From Deroplatys truncata (Eukaryota; Arthropoda; Insecta; Mantodea; Mantidae), in NCBI GenBank assembly GCA_030765065.1, contig CM060975.1:258859816-258923815 (forward strand): a stretch of 64,000 nt of DNA. Reading direction: 5' to 3'. How positions within the stretch are numbered: position 1 is the first letter of the stretch; the number at the start of each line of letters is the position of its first letter. Under the pieces are notes generated by a model that had not been told where the DNA came from, made no database searches, and was given only the letters and a program-made list of their open reading frames with translations. The position numbers and the translations under genes were made by a program. Positions 32,795 through 44,559 of this stretch are shown here, in pieces.

Positions 32795-35700
32795 ACTGGT
32801 GCTGTTTGAAATAAAGTGAATTCTGTGAATAGCTTATTTTTGCTAAATGACTGTGTTCAATGCATTTAGTCAAAAATAGTTTATTCAAATTGTGTATCAA
32901 TAATATATTGGCTACTTGTTATTGGAATATTATATAAGTATTATATTTGAAGTTGTAAATGAATTTACACATTTACTTTGAAAGTACTGTCTAAGATTAG
33001 CATACCAATCAAAACTGCTCAGTCTCTGCAATGTCACAAAAATATGAAATTTTAAAATTACTTCATTAATTACCTAAATATTCGTAAAATATGCATCGAT
33101 TTCCCAGTAATTGGTGTTTAAGTTCAAGCCACCTACCTATATCTGTTGCAGCTAACTAGAAGAAAGTGTTTATTGGTATGTTGATTTAAGTGTGGTAACC
33201 ATGTCACCAAATGTTTACCAGCTAAAAAACAATGATACCATAAGCTTAAAGTTATTATATTGAATTTTTGTGAACTTTGCTATTTTCACACCTTTTTTGT
33301 CCAAATACAGCATTCAAAATTGTGGTGCACATTAGATTCAATTGCAAAATTGTTCCATAGTTCATCAGAAACTGCATTCATATTTATCATACCTATCTTA
33401 CATCACAATGCATCACATTTATCATTGGCATTTATTGCAAGATGTTGGTAGTGGGGAAATAGGGTGCATTATTATGATGCTATATTATCATACTACTTTC
33501 AAATGTAAAGTGATTCTTTATGCTGAAAAAATGGTAACGAAAGACAGGAAGAGAGTTCAACGCAACAGAGAGCAACTTTTGTTTATGGCATTATTTGCAA
33601 CTAAAGCTAGCAGAATAGTGCTTGTAATACTGGCAGCAGTAACTGTTCAGTTCAAATGTTCATGTAGCATAGGTAGTTGTAATTTATTTAATATTGACTG
33701 TGTCACATAGCAATAGACTACTTATAATACTAGATACGTTCTGAAACGCTATGCACAAATCCACTGTTGTACAAAATAAATTTAAATAAATGCAAGTTGA
33801 AATTTGAAGTGCATATTAGATTCAATGAACCACTAGATTTACATAACTGCTGCATTATTTTGTTCTGTTATATTGGATTACATTCTTTATTTTGTGTATG
33901 TGATCTATATTTAATAATGACTTATCATTTAAGAGAACGTCCACAATGGCGTGGCATAGTGCTAAGGGATTCTTCAACAGCAGGATCCAGAATACGAATA
34001 ATAGTACAAAATATTTGTGAAAGAGATACAAGTCCCTTAGGCTGCAACACTATTCAAAATTAAAACTCTTTTGCACAATGGAAATTTACTCACAATATTG
34101 TGTTTTAAGTACTATATGAGCATTCTTGATATAAATGCGTTTTTGCTTTTAAGAATTAGTCTTTATCTTTTATTGTAATTTAAGAATGAATATTTAAATT
34201 TTAGCTTTATCCTTCATGAAGCTTGTAACTCTAATGGTACAAGTTGTAGCAAATGGTTTGCTCTTTTTGTGGTTTGTTTTTGTGTGTGTGCTTAACATAA
34301 TGATTACTTTCACGTTTCTTCAATGTTTTAACAACATTATTTTGGGCTAGTATTTTATTTCTATAGTATGAATGTCATGCTTATTATGTAATAATAGACC
34401 ATCTAAGACCATCTTTACAAACCAAGTCTATGTGTTGATGTGGTTATCAGTATTTAACACTTAACTAAGTTTAAAATACATATAGAAAGAGCTGAAAGTT
34501 CAAACTGCAAATAATCAACATTCGTTGTGTCTATACCACTAGAAAAAATGAACTTATTGGATTAATATAGCCTTTATCTATGTTCTATTTAAGATGCATG
34601 TATAAAGCAAATCATCACAAGAAAATCAAGAGTTTTTGCTAATTTATCATACTAATTAACAATTCCTTGTTGATCTTTTGGAGATTAGATGGTTAATTCT
34701 TACATAAAAACACTCAATACTTTTCAGAGATTAAATGGAATTATCGGTGTGTTTAGGATCCATAAGGTTACCAGACTTTTTTACAGATTTACATGGAATT
34801 TTCCCCATCACAAAAAAATTTTGCAGTATATAAAATTATGTTGATTAAATACCATAAATTTGAGATATTGACATAAATAAACTCTTTATCCTAAATTTAG
34901 AAATTCTTGGACAAGTGATCACAATGAATATGTAAGCAGGAAATCAAAATGATAGAGAGAAAATTACTACAGAAAAATTGCAGAGCTCATTAAAATACAA
35001 ATTTTATATTTTTTTGGCGGGGGATGGGGTCTTTTCTCATTTCCAAGATATTTGCTGCTGTTTTTAAATTTCACCAAGCGGAAGTTTATTTTAGTGTCTT
35101 ATATGTTGGAAGAAGTGACTTATTCCCTCACCCCCTTCTCATCTCACAAGATGAACTTGTGACAAAATCTGATTTGTGATTTACGGTTAGAACAAAAGCA
35201 TTCCTTTGCAGCTTTAAAAATACTACCAGCCAAATTAATGCAGAGAAAATCTGCATTTCTAATATGTACAAAGGATAATACAATTTACATGTTTTGGAGA
35301 TATTCATTATTTCGCATTTTATTTTTGGAAAACTGCACAAATGTTTAAACTTTTTTAATGTGCAGTATTTTCAAAAGTAATTCACATTTATTTAGTGGAC
35401 CAGATGTTTTTGTGTAATAACTGAAAATGTCATCATAATTAATGTTGAAAATACAGTGCATAAATTGAAAAAATTATGCAAATTTCCAAAAAGAAAAGGG
35501 TCATAAAATTAAAAATAATTACTGGTGCATGTAAACTGTATTATTGCTAATTTTTTGTGCATATGTAAAATGATAAATTGGTTTGGCTGTTAGAATCCTT
35601 TTTAAAGTGGTGTACAAATACTTTCTGTTCTACCTGTATGTATGCAGCCGAGTTTTGTCTTTGCATCCTGCAAATTGTGCATTGAGCGGTTTGAAATATA

Positions 35701-37748
35701 TTTTTTATGAGTAGTGTAAATGAGGTATCTATGAGTTAGTAATGGTTACAGTAATTTCTGTGACTGTTGATATTAGTTTTTTTTTTTTTTTGTGGTTAAA
35801 AAACATACTTATGCAGGAACAGGTCTGAAGAGATTTGAACCCAAAACTTTCAGATTTACAGGCAGATTGACTCAGAAAATAGAGGCAATCTTTTTTGTGG
35901 AGTTTGTAGTCTGTTGTTTTCTGTGGTACAGAATCTCACAGAAATGTTAGCTTTTGCAGAATACAATGCTTTAGATGTGTTTTATTGATTTTAAGTTTTT
36001 ATCTTTCACTGGGGTTTTACAAAAGATAGGCGACATAGATTTTACAATGGATTCTGTATTTCCATATTATTGGCAGTATAAAGTATTAGGGACGTGATAC
36101 ACTGAGTACACTGATTGTTTCTCTATGTTAAAATAAATCAAGAAGCATTTTCCTCTTTAAAGTAAGATTTTGTAATTTAAATAGGGAAGTTTTTTAAACA
36201 TTTTATTGCCAATATTTCTTTACCTTTTATCTTTTTGTAATTGTGATATGTGGTTATAAGTTCTTAACATCTTAAAAACAGATGACTTATAAAGTGACAT
36301 TTCTTTTTTCATCTATTCTTTTCTTGTCAATATGAAGTATTCATTTGGTAACAATATGGATAATAACAATGAAATTAATTTTTAAGACTTTAAAAATGTA
36401 CATTTTAATCTCTGAATATCCTCTAGATTAAAATCCCAGTGTCCTGGTCATATGCTTAAACTTGTTTAACATATACAAAAGCGAATCCTGGGCACTAAGA
36501 AATGAACTGCTACATTAAATACTAAATTGAATACTGAACTCTTAGTCACTCTCCATTTTCATACAGCACAAGGAGCTAAAACATGAAAAACTGTGTGACC
36601 TGGTTGAAACAGAGACATCTATGTCAATACACGGAAAGAAAATGCGACTGTCGGCAGAAAAAATACACGGAGAAAAATGAGATTGCAGTGAAATCTAGGG
36701 GAAGTAACAAGGAACTACCTAAAGAGGAGATAGAATAGTACATTTTGCATTTTAAAATATATGCCGCATGGAAATAATATACCCGCGTATACTTGGGGTT
36801 TTATTATTTTGCCAAAATTAAAAACTCAAATATACTTCGGTTGATTTGTTAAGAGGTTAAACAAATAATATTCTTTTTATCAAAATTACGCTCTTCTAAA
36901 ATTTGTTTAAACTTTTAATGTAAATATTATCAAATTAGACTCAAGGGTTTACTTTCAGGAGAAAAGAGAAGAAAGGTTTATCGTTTTTTCATATCAGTAA
37001 ATAATACAGATAAGATATTTGCAATAAAGTTTTTTTTATTTATGAAACTGTGCATCAAAGAGGAAAATGTAACAACATTTTTAACTTTAGCTGTTGCTGT
37101 GCCCATTATAATGGAAAATCAATTGCTGCATAATTTAGCTGCAAGAAACTTTTAACTTGGATAATTTCCTATCTTTACTCTTAACTATTTTGGAAGCTGA
37201 TTTTCTATAAATTTACAGATATTAACATTACATATAGCAAATAACATTTTTAATTGTAAAATATGTGTTTCATCACAGTGCTACCAAACTCCTATCAATA
37301 TCTTGTTGCTTTATTTTATATGTGCCATCTCTGTCATTTATTACCACATTTTACAAGGTAGGCTCAGGAATTAAAATGTTGACCACTGATTAATTGTTCG
37401 TTAGCCAATGAATTCTGTATTTCTGTTGAACAATACAAGGATTATGGACTTGGTGCCAAGAATATGGTTGACTTCTTTACATTAAAATAAATCATGAAGC
37501 TTCTCTGATATATGGTTTTTTGTAAATGAAGTAGTGAAGTTTTTTTTAAAAATTGTTACTGAAAATGGAAAATGTGTGCCGGATACTGTCTTATAATTTT
37601 TAAACTGTATGGGGAGTTGTAGCATAAATTTTATCTTCAAGATGCCTCGCAGATAGTAATACATGGACTTATATCTGAAGAGTGAACAGGGCAGTCAATG
37701 ACTCTGTCTTCAAAAACATGTTGTAATGTAAGGCAATGATTTTCTTGA
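32795..37748. other. Long AT-rich intron-like stretch
   Basis: No exon, TIR or LTR was recognised in ~5 kb. Minor structure: a T-run at 35778-35790; a B-box-like GAGATTTGAACCCAAAACTT near 35828 (SINE remnant on the minus strand); and a diverged direct repeat between ~36100-36210 and ~37455-37560 sharing TTAAAATAAATCA and a GTGAAGTTTTTTT / GGGAAGTTTTTTA end. The lack of inserted elements contrasts with both flanks and suggests an intron interior or low-insertion zone. Confidence 0.45.
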
Positions 37749-37753
37749 ACTTC

Positions 37754-37947
37754 TGTTGGGTTTTACCAGAATAAGAACGAGAGAGAGTATTATATAATTA
37801 TTTATTTACAACACGTTTAACAGGCCACTGTGTTACATTTCAAGATACACTCTTAGTTCTTACACACAGTACCACAGTCTTCCATCAGAGGCTCTCATTA
37901 CCGTCAGCCCATAGGTGTGTGCAGGCTGTATTTTCTGATCCTTCATA
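37754..37947 (-). repeat. BEL 3' LTR
   Basis: 194 bp, with the plus-strand order TGTTGGGTTTTACCAGAATA ... ATACACTCTTAGTTC ... GATCCTTCATA. It aligns along its length with 47937-48134. The outer edge has TG/CA form; the inner edge has TA where the other LTR has CA. The integrase frame stops (TGA, 37945-37943) a few bases inside this LTR. Confidence 0.9.
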
Positions 37948-39502
37948 TCCTACCCTGGTCTGTTTCTAATGGAATGAGCCACTGTACAGGACGGGTGATT
38001 CAGCTTCCATCCAGCTGACGAAGGATGGTGGTTCTTGTCCTTCCATCATGTCCTTGGCACAATTCCTCCACTACGCCCTTACATCACATATGTCGCAGGG
38101 GTATATTTCCCTGCAGCAGCACAACATCGCCCACCCTGCATCTAGAGGAATCCTTAGGCCATCGTTTTTTGTGATAATTGCATAGTTGAAGCAAGTACTC
38201 CCTTTTCCAACCCTTTTGCCTGAGTCTGAACAAATTGGTCAAACTCCTTTCAGTATTAGATTCGGTTCCATAAGGTATAGCCGTTAGCCTTTCACAGTAA
38301 AAAAAAATCTGACGATGTTAAAGCGTTCGTGATATCCCCATCTTGTGTAACAGGCCGTGAGTTAAGGACGGCTTCAATGTTTATCAACACAGTATTTAAC
38401 CCTACTTCGTCAAGTTGAATGTTCGAGGACCTTCCTTAAGCAGCGCTTGATGGAGCCGATCATTCTTTCCCACCATCCCCATAAGCCGACATGAGGCAAT
38501 AAATTTCCAACTAATTCCTTGACATGCTAGATGTTGGCGGGTGGTATCAACAGTGAGCACCTTCCATATTTCCGTTAGCTCACGGCTCGCTGCGTGAAAA
38601 GATTGGACATTGTCCGAGTAGATTGTATGGGGGCAATCCCCGTCGTCTGGCGAATCGCTCGAGTGTCATTAAGAACTTGTTCGTCGTCATATTCGCGCGA
38701 AGCTCCAAGTGAAGAGTCAGTGTCCTGGAGCATGTGAGGAGTGTAATGTAGGATTTGTGCAAGCTGCTTCCCACCTTCACATATAATGGTCTTGCTAAGT
38801 CAGTGCCCATTATTGGAAGAGTTTTGAAGGTATCACTATATCGTGTGGCAGTGGAGTCTCCAGCTACGTGTTTGTCGTCCTCCGTGGTGTAAGGGGACCT
38901 TGTTAGACTCTAGTTCCCGAGGACGATGGATTTTTTTCGGGCGTAAAAATACATAGCATGGCTTTCTTCGGCAGGGAAGTAAAGCCGCTTGTCCTATGTT
39001 GTAGATTTACGGCACTTACAAGAACCTTAAACATGATAAAGAGGCCTCTGATCAAAATTTCCCGCCTTTCACGCCCAAAATAGAATGGGACGCTAAGAAC
39101 CACAATATTTAAAAAGCGTCCATAAATAAAACTCAATCATTTCCAGCTACATGTACTTGGATTTCTGGAAATTTTACGCGGAAGACACATGTGTAGCACC
39201 TTAAATGCCTGATTTGCACGAAGAATCTAGAACTCCGTACGGAGCTCACACACTCCTAAGTAATGCAGGCAAACGTGTGCCTGCTATATCAACAATGCCG
39301 TGAAGTGGTGTGACCCATCGAGAATCAGTATATGTCGTTCTTTAGAGACATCAGCGAACTGTAAGCGACCGCCGAAGCGAATCAATCCATTTTCTAGGAA
39401 GGGGTTGAATCGCGCTATGTTCGGTTCCACTAGAATCGCTGTGTTGTTTTGCAAAGCCGCCCATGGCAGAGGAACATCTTTCTGCTGTACAGTCGAATCC
39501 AA
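37943..39502 (-). pseudogene. BEL/Pao integrase region, interrupted by a SINE
   Basis: The minus-strand frame from 39502 encodes the N-terminal part typical of BEL integrases (NPFLENGLIRFGGRLQFADV then HHFTALLI). The core follows after the SINE at 38810-38580: GTDLARPLYVKV, where the family has G-V-D-F-A-G-P with the first catalytic Asp, then HLELRANMTTNKFL and ARRGLPP. The C-terminal end reads GNIP..HM, GVVEELCQGHDGRTR and RPVQWLIPLE, the usual close of BEL pol. Integrase inserts the cDNA copy into host DNA. Frameshifts after ARRGLPP and the SINE at 38872-39141 make it non-functional. Confidence 0.88.
38872..39141 (+). repeat. SINE family S1, inserted in BEL integrase, with TSD
   Basis: Head TCGTCCTCCGTGGTGTAAGG, then TCTAGTTCCCGAGG directly followed by ACGATGGATTTTTTTCGGG (the B box is deleted), body GATTTACGGCACTTACAAGA and the 3' end AATAAAACTCAATCA. 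TSD TCCAGCTACGTGT (38859-38871) and TCCAGCTACATGT (39142-39154), one mismatch. It lies between the N-terminal and core parts of the integrase, so it is younger than the BEL copy. Confidence 0.93.
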
Positions 39503-39557
39503 TTCAAACGGGCTGCTAGAAGTTCAGGGTCGATTCTGTCTGCATTTCGGAAGTTCT

Positions 39558-40046
39558 TTACAAAACATAAAATCCAGACCGTATTACGCAGAAGCCGCCA
39601 GTAGGAGCTGATCGTGAGGCTTCTATTACAGGTGCTGGTGTGTCAATAGCAAAAACTTGGTACCTGTCGCCCCTCGAGTAGTGAGATGTTAGTCGTTGCC
39701 ACAGCCGGCCAATGGTCTGGAGTACGGACAGCCATGGAGGTCCCTCCACCATATCTCAAGTAAATATATTTGGTCTCCGTGAAGTCTCCTGGTCAGATAG
39801 TGGTGTGTAGGATTGTCCTCTCCGGAACAGTATCGCCACTGGGCAGCTGTTGAATGTGTCAGTATTTCCGTCACCCTGTTGCAGAAAAAAGTGTTACAGC
39901 AGTTGGGGTTATTTCGAATCCAGCCTAACCCACCGTCGCTGCATAGAGAAGCCTGAGACATCTTAAAACCTGTCCCTTGACAGGTCATGGAGGAGTCATG
40001 AGCTGTTAGCGCCATAGAAAGCTCTAACCGAGGAGGTGTCACTTTC
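39558..40046 (-). pseudogene. BEL/Pao RNase H, downstream half
   Basis: The minus-strand frame starting at the insertion border reads KVTPPRLELSMALTAHDS, the PRLEL motif that follows the RNase H catalytic region in BEL elements. It continues with WRYCSGEDNPTHHYLTRR (family form: W-R-x-V-x-G-x-D-N-P-A-D) and WWRDLHGC / VEGPPWLS in two overlapping frames, showing a frameshift near 39720. The upstream half of the same domain lies across the THAP/DDE insertion at 43714 and above. Confidence 0.88.
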
Positions 40047-40680
40047 TTTATGGGGATCGAAACACAAAAATGAATATTTCATTCACCACATGTGTTTATT
40101 TATCGTCAGGAGTAAATAACAACGCACGCAGTTTCACCATCCCAAGGTGAATGGTTATCGGGTTACGGCCTATTGTTGACTGGACGCGTGACGTCATGAG
40201 AGCCACACTACACCCAGACAAGACGTATGCAGCATATGCGGTTTAAATGACTAACACGTTTACGTGTTAATTTTATTTACATTGAAATTCTGATCTAGCG
40301 CTGCTAGCATGGATCTTAGTTGAACACATTTACTGGAAAATGTATTCCTTTCGGAGTATATCTGAGATGTAGACTGTGATTAACTTTCTAAACTCAGTAT
40401 GTATATAATGTCGAATATGAGCCAAATCTTTTAAGGTGCTGTCTAAAATAATTTTCTTCAGAGCATGATAGGCGTTTGATTCGTCTTTAATTCATAATTT
40501 ATTTCTTTGGTCTTCAGTTCATGTTCACAAGAGTTCCATTCACAGTTTTCTAGTCATTTATGTTTTCATTTCTTAAGAAGAATTGATGTGATGTTTTCAA
40601 TTAATATGTTACTGTTTTCATTACAGTTTTGCGCAGCCCACAATAAATGATTATTTATACTGGCTTTACATGCCATCAGC

Positions 40681-41343
40681 TCAGGGTATTCTTTTTCTAC
40701 CATTTAATTTTTTCATTAGACTTTTAGACAAATGCCATACGTCAAATTCATGTTCATCTTTCGGATACTGAGTGTTTAACATGTATCTTATACCTTTATA
40801 TCTGTCGGAGATAAAAACTTCAACTCTACAGATTTCCTGTTTTGCAAGCCTAGTCATTATGTCACAAGCAGCCTTTTCCAAATCGCCTTTCACGTCTTTG
40901 AAGAAGTTCAAAATCATTAATTGTGCTGGAATTTAAATCCATTACAGAATATTTGTCTGGAAATCCTGGGGAGTCATACTGCCCATCCCCTGCCAACCAT
41001 ATAGGTATACCACAACCTTTTAATGAATTCAAGTTCTTGTTTATTTCTTGAACCCAAAATGCTCTAACAATTACTGATGCTGCCATGTTTCGAATGGTTT
41101 TATCGAATGTAAGCCCTGAAAACATTGCCAAACCTAGGGATTTGCAGAAGGACTTAAATTTCTGAAAGCAACATACCAGATAATGAAGCACTTGCTATAT
41201 ATTTCCTTCCAGTTTGTTTCCTGATAAATTTTGTGAGTTCCAAGTGAATGTATTACTGTAATAACACACTGTTTTAACACAAAGCATTGTCCCTTTTAAT
41301 GTAATGAGAAATTGTTTTGACTTCATTTCTACGTAAAACACAT
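40681..41343 (-). pseudogene. DDE-type transposase core of the THAP transposon
   Basis: Minus-strand frames, in order: TLKGTMLCVKTVCYYS then FTWNSQNLSGN (a Cys-containing block with W-x-S-Q and G-N that precedes the core in THAP/DDE proteins); FDKTIRNMAASVIVRAFWVQ; LAGDGQYDSPGFPDKYSVMD (first catalytic-Asp candidate in G-D-G-x-x-D-S-P-G); EVFISDRYKGIRYMLN (second, S-D-R) and HEFDVWHLSKSLMKKL. I know this motif series from THAP-domain transposase-like proteins of many invertebrates. Several frame changes separate the pieces, and the C-terminal zinc-binding part was not seen. The superfamily name is an inference. Confidence 0.7.
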
Positions 41344-41344
41344 A

Positions 41345-42571
41345 CACTACGTGATCAAAAGTATCCGGATACCTGGCTGAAAATGGCGTACAAGTTTGGC
41401 GCTCTCCATCGGTAATGCTGGAAGTCAATATGGTGTTGGCCCACCCTTAGCCTTGATGACAGCGTTCACTCTCGCAGGCATACTTTCAGTCAGGTGCTGT
41501 AAGGTTTCTTGGGGAATGGCAGCCCATTCTTCACGGAGTGCGGAACTGAGGAGAGGTGTCGATGTAGGTCGGTGAGGCCTGACACGAAGTCGGCGTTCCA
41601 AAACATCCCAAAGGTGTTCTATAGGATTCAAGTCAGGACTCTGTGCAGGCCAGTCCATTACAGGGATGTTATTGTCGTGTAACCACTCCGCCACAGCCCG
41701 TGCTGTACGATCGTGTTGAAAGATGCAATCGCCATCCCCGAATTCCTCTTCAGCAGTGGGAAGCAAGAAGGTGCCTAAAATATCAATGTAGGTCTGCGCT
41801 GTGATCGTGCCACGCAAAACAAGGGGTGCAAGCCCCCTCCAGGAAAAACTCCACCACACCATAACACCACCACCTCCGAATTTCACTGTTGGCACTACAC
41901 ACGCTGGCAAATGACGTTCACCGGGCATTCGCCATACCCACACTCTGCCATCGGATCGCCACATTGTGTACCGTGATTCGTCACTTCACACAATGTTTTG
42001 CCACTGTTCAATCGCGTAATGTTGACGCTCGTTACACCAAGCGAGGCGTCATTTGGCGTTTTGCTGCGTGATGTGTGGCTTATGAGCAGCTCTCGACCAT
42101 GGAATCCAAGGTTTCTCACCTCACGCCTAACTGTCATAGTACTTGGAGTGGATCTTGATGCAGTTTGGAATTCCTGTGTGATGGTCTGAATAGATGTCTG
42201 CCTATTACTCTTTACGACTCTCTTCAAATGTCGGCGGTCTCTGTCAGTCAACAGACGAGGTCGGCCTGTATGCTTTTGTGCTGTACATGTCCCTTCACGT
42301 TTCCACTTCACTATCACATCAAAACCAGTGGACCTAGGGATGTTTAGGAGTGTGGAAATCTCGCGTACAGACTTCTGACACAAGTGACACCCAATCACCT
42401 GACCACGTTCGAAGTCCGCGAGTTCCACGGAGCGTCTCATTCTGCTGTTTCACGATGTCTAATGACTACTGAGGTCGCGGATAATGAGTACCAGGCGATA
42501 GGTGGCAGCACAAAGCACCTAAGGTGAAAAACTTGTTTGTGGGGTGTCCGGATACTTTTGATCACATAGTG
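41345..42571 (-). mobile_element. Tc1-family transposon with TIRs and TA TSD
   Basis: The left end CACTACGTGATCAAAAGTAT and right end (other strand) CACTATGTGATCAAAAGTAT, each continuing CCGGA, form TIRs with one mismatch in 20 bases. TA lies outside both (41343-41344, 42572-42573). The 1,227-bp length is normal for Tc1-like elements. The element lies within the THAP transposon, so it is the innermost and youngest layer of the nest. Confidence 0.96.
41425..42440 (-). pseudogene. Tc1 transposase, one frameshift and two stops
   Basis: From ATG 42440: paired-like N-terminal helix-turn-helix (ELADFERGQVIGCHLCQKSV, IPRSTGFDVI) and the GRPR hook (HTGRPRLLTDRDRRHLKR), then a frameshift near 42065. 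In the shifted phase, ERQHYAIEQWQNIV-stop-SDES carries the first catalytic Asp, followed by the frame from 41964 (RSDGRVWVWRMPGERHLPAC, GGGGVMVWW). The second Asp is in CIFQHDRTAR (usual form QHDNAP) and the catalytic Glu in DLNPIEHLWDVLERR: DD34E. Stops: one TGA soon after the frameshift and one just before SDES, both explainable by single C-to-T or G-to-A changes. Near-full length but inactive. Confidence 0.93.
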
Positions 42572-42783
42572 TACCTTGAAAAATAAAAGTAGAGGTGTTC
42601 AAGCAACAGTGAAATATTTCACTGTAGCTTCATTTACATGTATGGTGAAAGTCTCTTCTTTTTCTTCTTCTTCCTCCTCCTCGTTATCAGTGGTATCAGA
42701 ATCTGAAGTATCAGGTTCGTAGAAACTTTCATTCAGTTTATCCTGATCTCATCATTGCTTGTTTAGTAGATATTTTCAGGTTC

Positions 42784-42787
<4 letters not shown>

Positions 42788-42818
<31 letters not shown>
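42788..42818. repeat. (AT)n microsatellite
   Basis: An uninterrupted AT dinucleotide run inside the linker of the THAP transposon. Confidence 0.95.
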
Positions 42819-42823
<5 letters not shown>

Positions 42824-43024
42824 ATATATATCCTTATAATTTCAGTACCTAGTTGAAATCCTACTTGTGAATTCTTGGTTTTTTCATCACCTTCGATCCT
42901 GAATTCCTTTTCACTACTTTTATCATCATCGCCTTCGTTGTCAGTCTTATTGCAAGTAACACTATGGCATAGCTCAGAAACTATGCTTTTTATGATTTCT
43001 AGTCTCATGTCATTCTGTTCTTTG

Positions 43025-43381
43025 TCATTTGCTCTTGGATGAAGATGGTGAAGGATTAATTGTCTTACTATAACTTGATATCTGAAAATTGTCTTCATTT
43101 TCCCTTATAGTAATAGGAATAGTTCCATGTTTTAATAAAGACCCTCTGGAATTTTCTTTCGGCAAATGCTGCCTTTTCAATAACTGTTTCTGTTCATAAT
43201 CTATGTCCTTAAAATGGAACATAAACGAGCACCGGGACTAGGCAAAACATCTTTTCTTTTGCAAACTTCTAATCATATCCTATATCTTTTTGGGAGATTT
43301 GTCTGTTTGTAAACGCGTGAAAATTAGTTCTTTGTGTATTTCTCTTCTCACATTACAGCCATATGCACAACATTGAGGCAT
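43025..43381 (-). pseudogene. THAP zinc-finger remnant
   Basis: From ATG 43381: MPQCCAYGCNVRREIHKEL then FTRLQTDKSPKKI and a stop; MPxCC-x3-C is the start of a THAP finger (C2CH). The second half is in another frame (43222-43025): CSF-like, HFKDIDYEQKQLLKRQ (the C...H pair region, VCSxHFxxxDY in intact domains) and SLLKHGTIPITI, matching the closing L-K-x-G-x-x-P-x-x-F box. THAP domains bind the transposon ends. The break between the two halves disables it. Confidence 0.75.
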
Positions 43382-43713
43382 TATATTTGTCACAATATTA
43401 AGTTGTATAATACTAAACTGACCCCGTGACACCATCACCAAAATACCACCACAAGGTACACTACTCTTGAACTTAAATACTAGTAAGAACAATTTTTGAA
43501 AACGTATTACTGCACGTGCAGCAATGACTGACTTGTGATCTCCAAACTGCTTCCAGCGCACGGCTGGCTCTGATGACGTATAAGGTGGTTATGATTTCGC
43601 TTGCGCAGCAATAACGGTGTGTCGGAGTAAGAAAATAATCTTACCACTGCATTTTACAGGCCATATCCTTCATTTAGGAAGAAACGTGATTTTTGTGTTT
43701 CATTTCCCTTTAA

Positions 43714-44175
43714 TGGGTACGAGCCTAATCTTACTGGCAACTAAATTTACAATGGATGTCTCTTCAGTTTGCTGACTTCACATAAAGTACAGCTCCGTTA
43801 GCTTTCTCAGAGGCGTCACAGACAACGTGGATGTTGGAGTTACGATACTGAGACACTCATATTCACCGTGGAATCTTCTAGAATAAATGAAGATTCGAAG
43901 TCCATTGGCCCCAGTGTACGCCTATATTGGCAGGTATTATTACGTCCCAGTTATGCCTCTACTCCAGGTTTCTGGAAGAGCAGCTTGCCAATGATGGATA
44001 CTGGTGAAAACAGACCAAGATCGCGGAATGTGGCAGCTGCCTTTAAATGCTGCCATTTGCTTTTGGAAGCATCCAGTAGCTTGTCGGTTACGTTCTTGTG
44101 GTCAAAGAAAAAGCCACCTGACTCGTGTCCCTATTTACTCCCAGAACATGGTTTGCTTCCTAGATTTCTCGTCCT
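43714..44175 (-). pseudogene. BEL/Pao RT-RNase H junction, upstream half
   Basis: The minus strand carries CDASEKANGAVLY (RNase H start, with the family's C-D-A-S motif) and VASKIRLVPI, which runs straight into the TTAA insertion site; the reading continues beyond the insert with KKVTPPRLEL. Further upstream, FDLGLFSPVSIIGKLLF is in the region normally linking RT to RNase H (YDPLG-L-x-SPV). Other parts are frameshifted. Confidence 0.8.
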
Positions 44176-44559
44176 TCAACCCTCCAGATGGACTTCAAGG
44201 ACTCGGAGTTCGTAACCCATTGGTAAGCTAAACTGACGTAAGATGACAGTAAGCTCATAGTACACCGTGATGATACTGCTATGGTCTTCTGTACTCGCAG
44301 CAAAGTCATTCATCAAAGTGTTCTCATCTAGCAGAGCTGCAGCTGTAGGAAAGTCGTCCGCATATTTTGTAGACAATTTTCGTAAAGTTGCAGACAAAAG
44401 GAACGGGCTACAGGTAAGACCGGAAAGGAGTCTCATGAAGCGGTAAACTGCTACTCCATTCTTAGTTAGCAAGTTACTAAAGCTGTCTTTGTCCACCTTA
44501 TGCCAGAAAAAGCTAGCCAGATCTGTATCCTGGTCATCCAGAGTTAGCCGCAGAAAGGT
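44176..44559 (-). pseudogene. BEL/Pao reverse transcriptase, palm region
   Basis: VAVYRFMRLLSGLTCSPFLL is the BEL version of the RT motif before the active site (V-Y-R-x-x-R-x-x-F-G-x-x-x-SPF-L). Then comes LSTKYADDFPTAAALLDENT and LMNDFAAS. BEL elements have Y-V-D-D at this last position; here it reads M-N-D-F, so the first catalytic Asp is lost. The upstream residues LTLDDQDTDLASFFWHK (to 44540) are also typical. An S1 SINE follows directly. Confidence 0.88.

Larger units (their letters stand above)
40051..43709 (-). mobile_element. THAP-domain DDE transposon (Kolobok-like), TTAA target, itself split by Tc1
   Basis: The ends TGGGGATCGAAACACAAAAA (40051) and, on the other strand from 43709, AGGGAAATGAAACACAAAAA form ~21-bp TIRs. 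TTAA abuts the right end (43710-43713) and TTTA, one mutation away, the left (40047-40050). Coding remnants on the minus strand run THAP zinc finger, acidic linker, Cys/SQ block, DDE-like core. THAP plus TTAA fits the Kolobok superfamily; a THAP-bearing piggyBac-like alternative is less likely because piggyBac lacks THAP. Removing the Tc1 copy leaves ~2.4 kb. The BEL reading frame resumes exactly across the insertion, which fixes the borders. Confidence 0.82.

Noticed and set aside
33767-34063. Plus-strand frame with RGIVLRDSSTAGSR, slightly like an SH2 FLVRDSS motif and in the right orientation for a kinase exon
   Set aside because: The rest of the SH2 fold (N-terminal W, later H-Y-x-I) is absent, there is no convincing acceptor, and it lies in AT-rich DNA. 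Chance is more likely.
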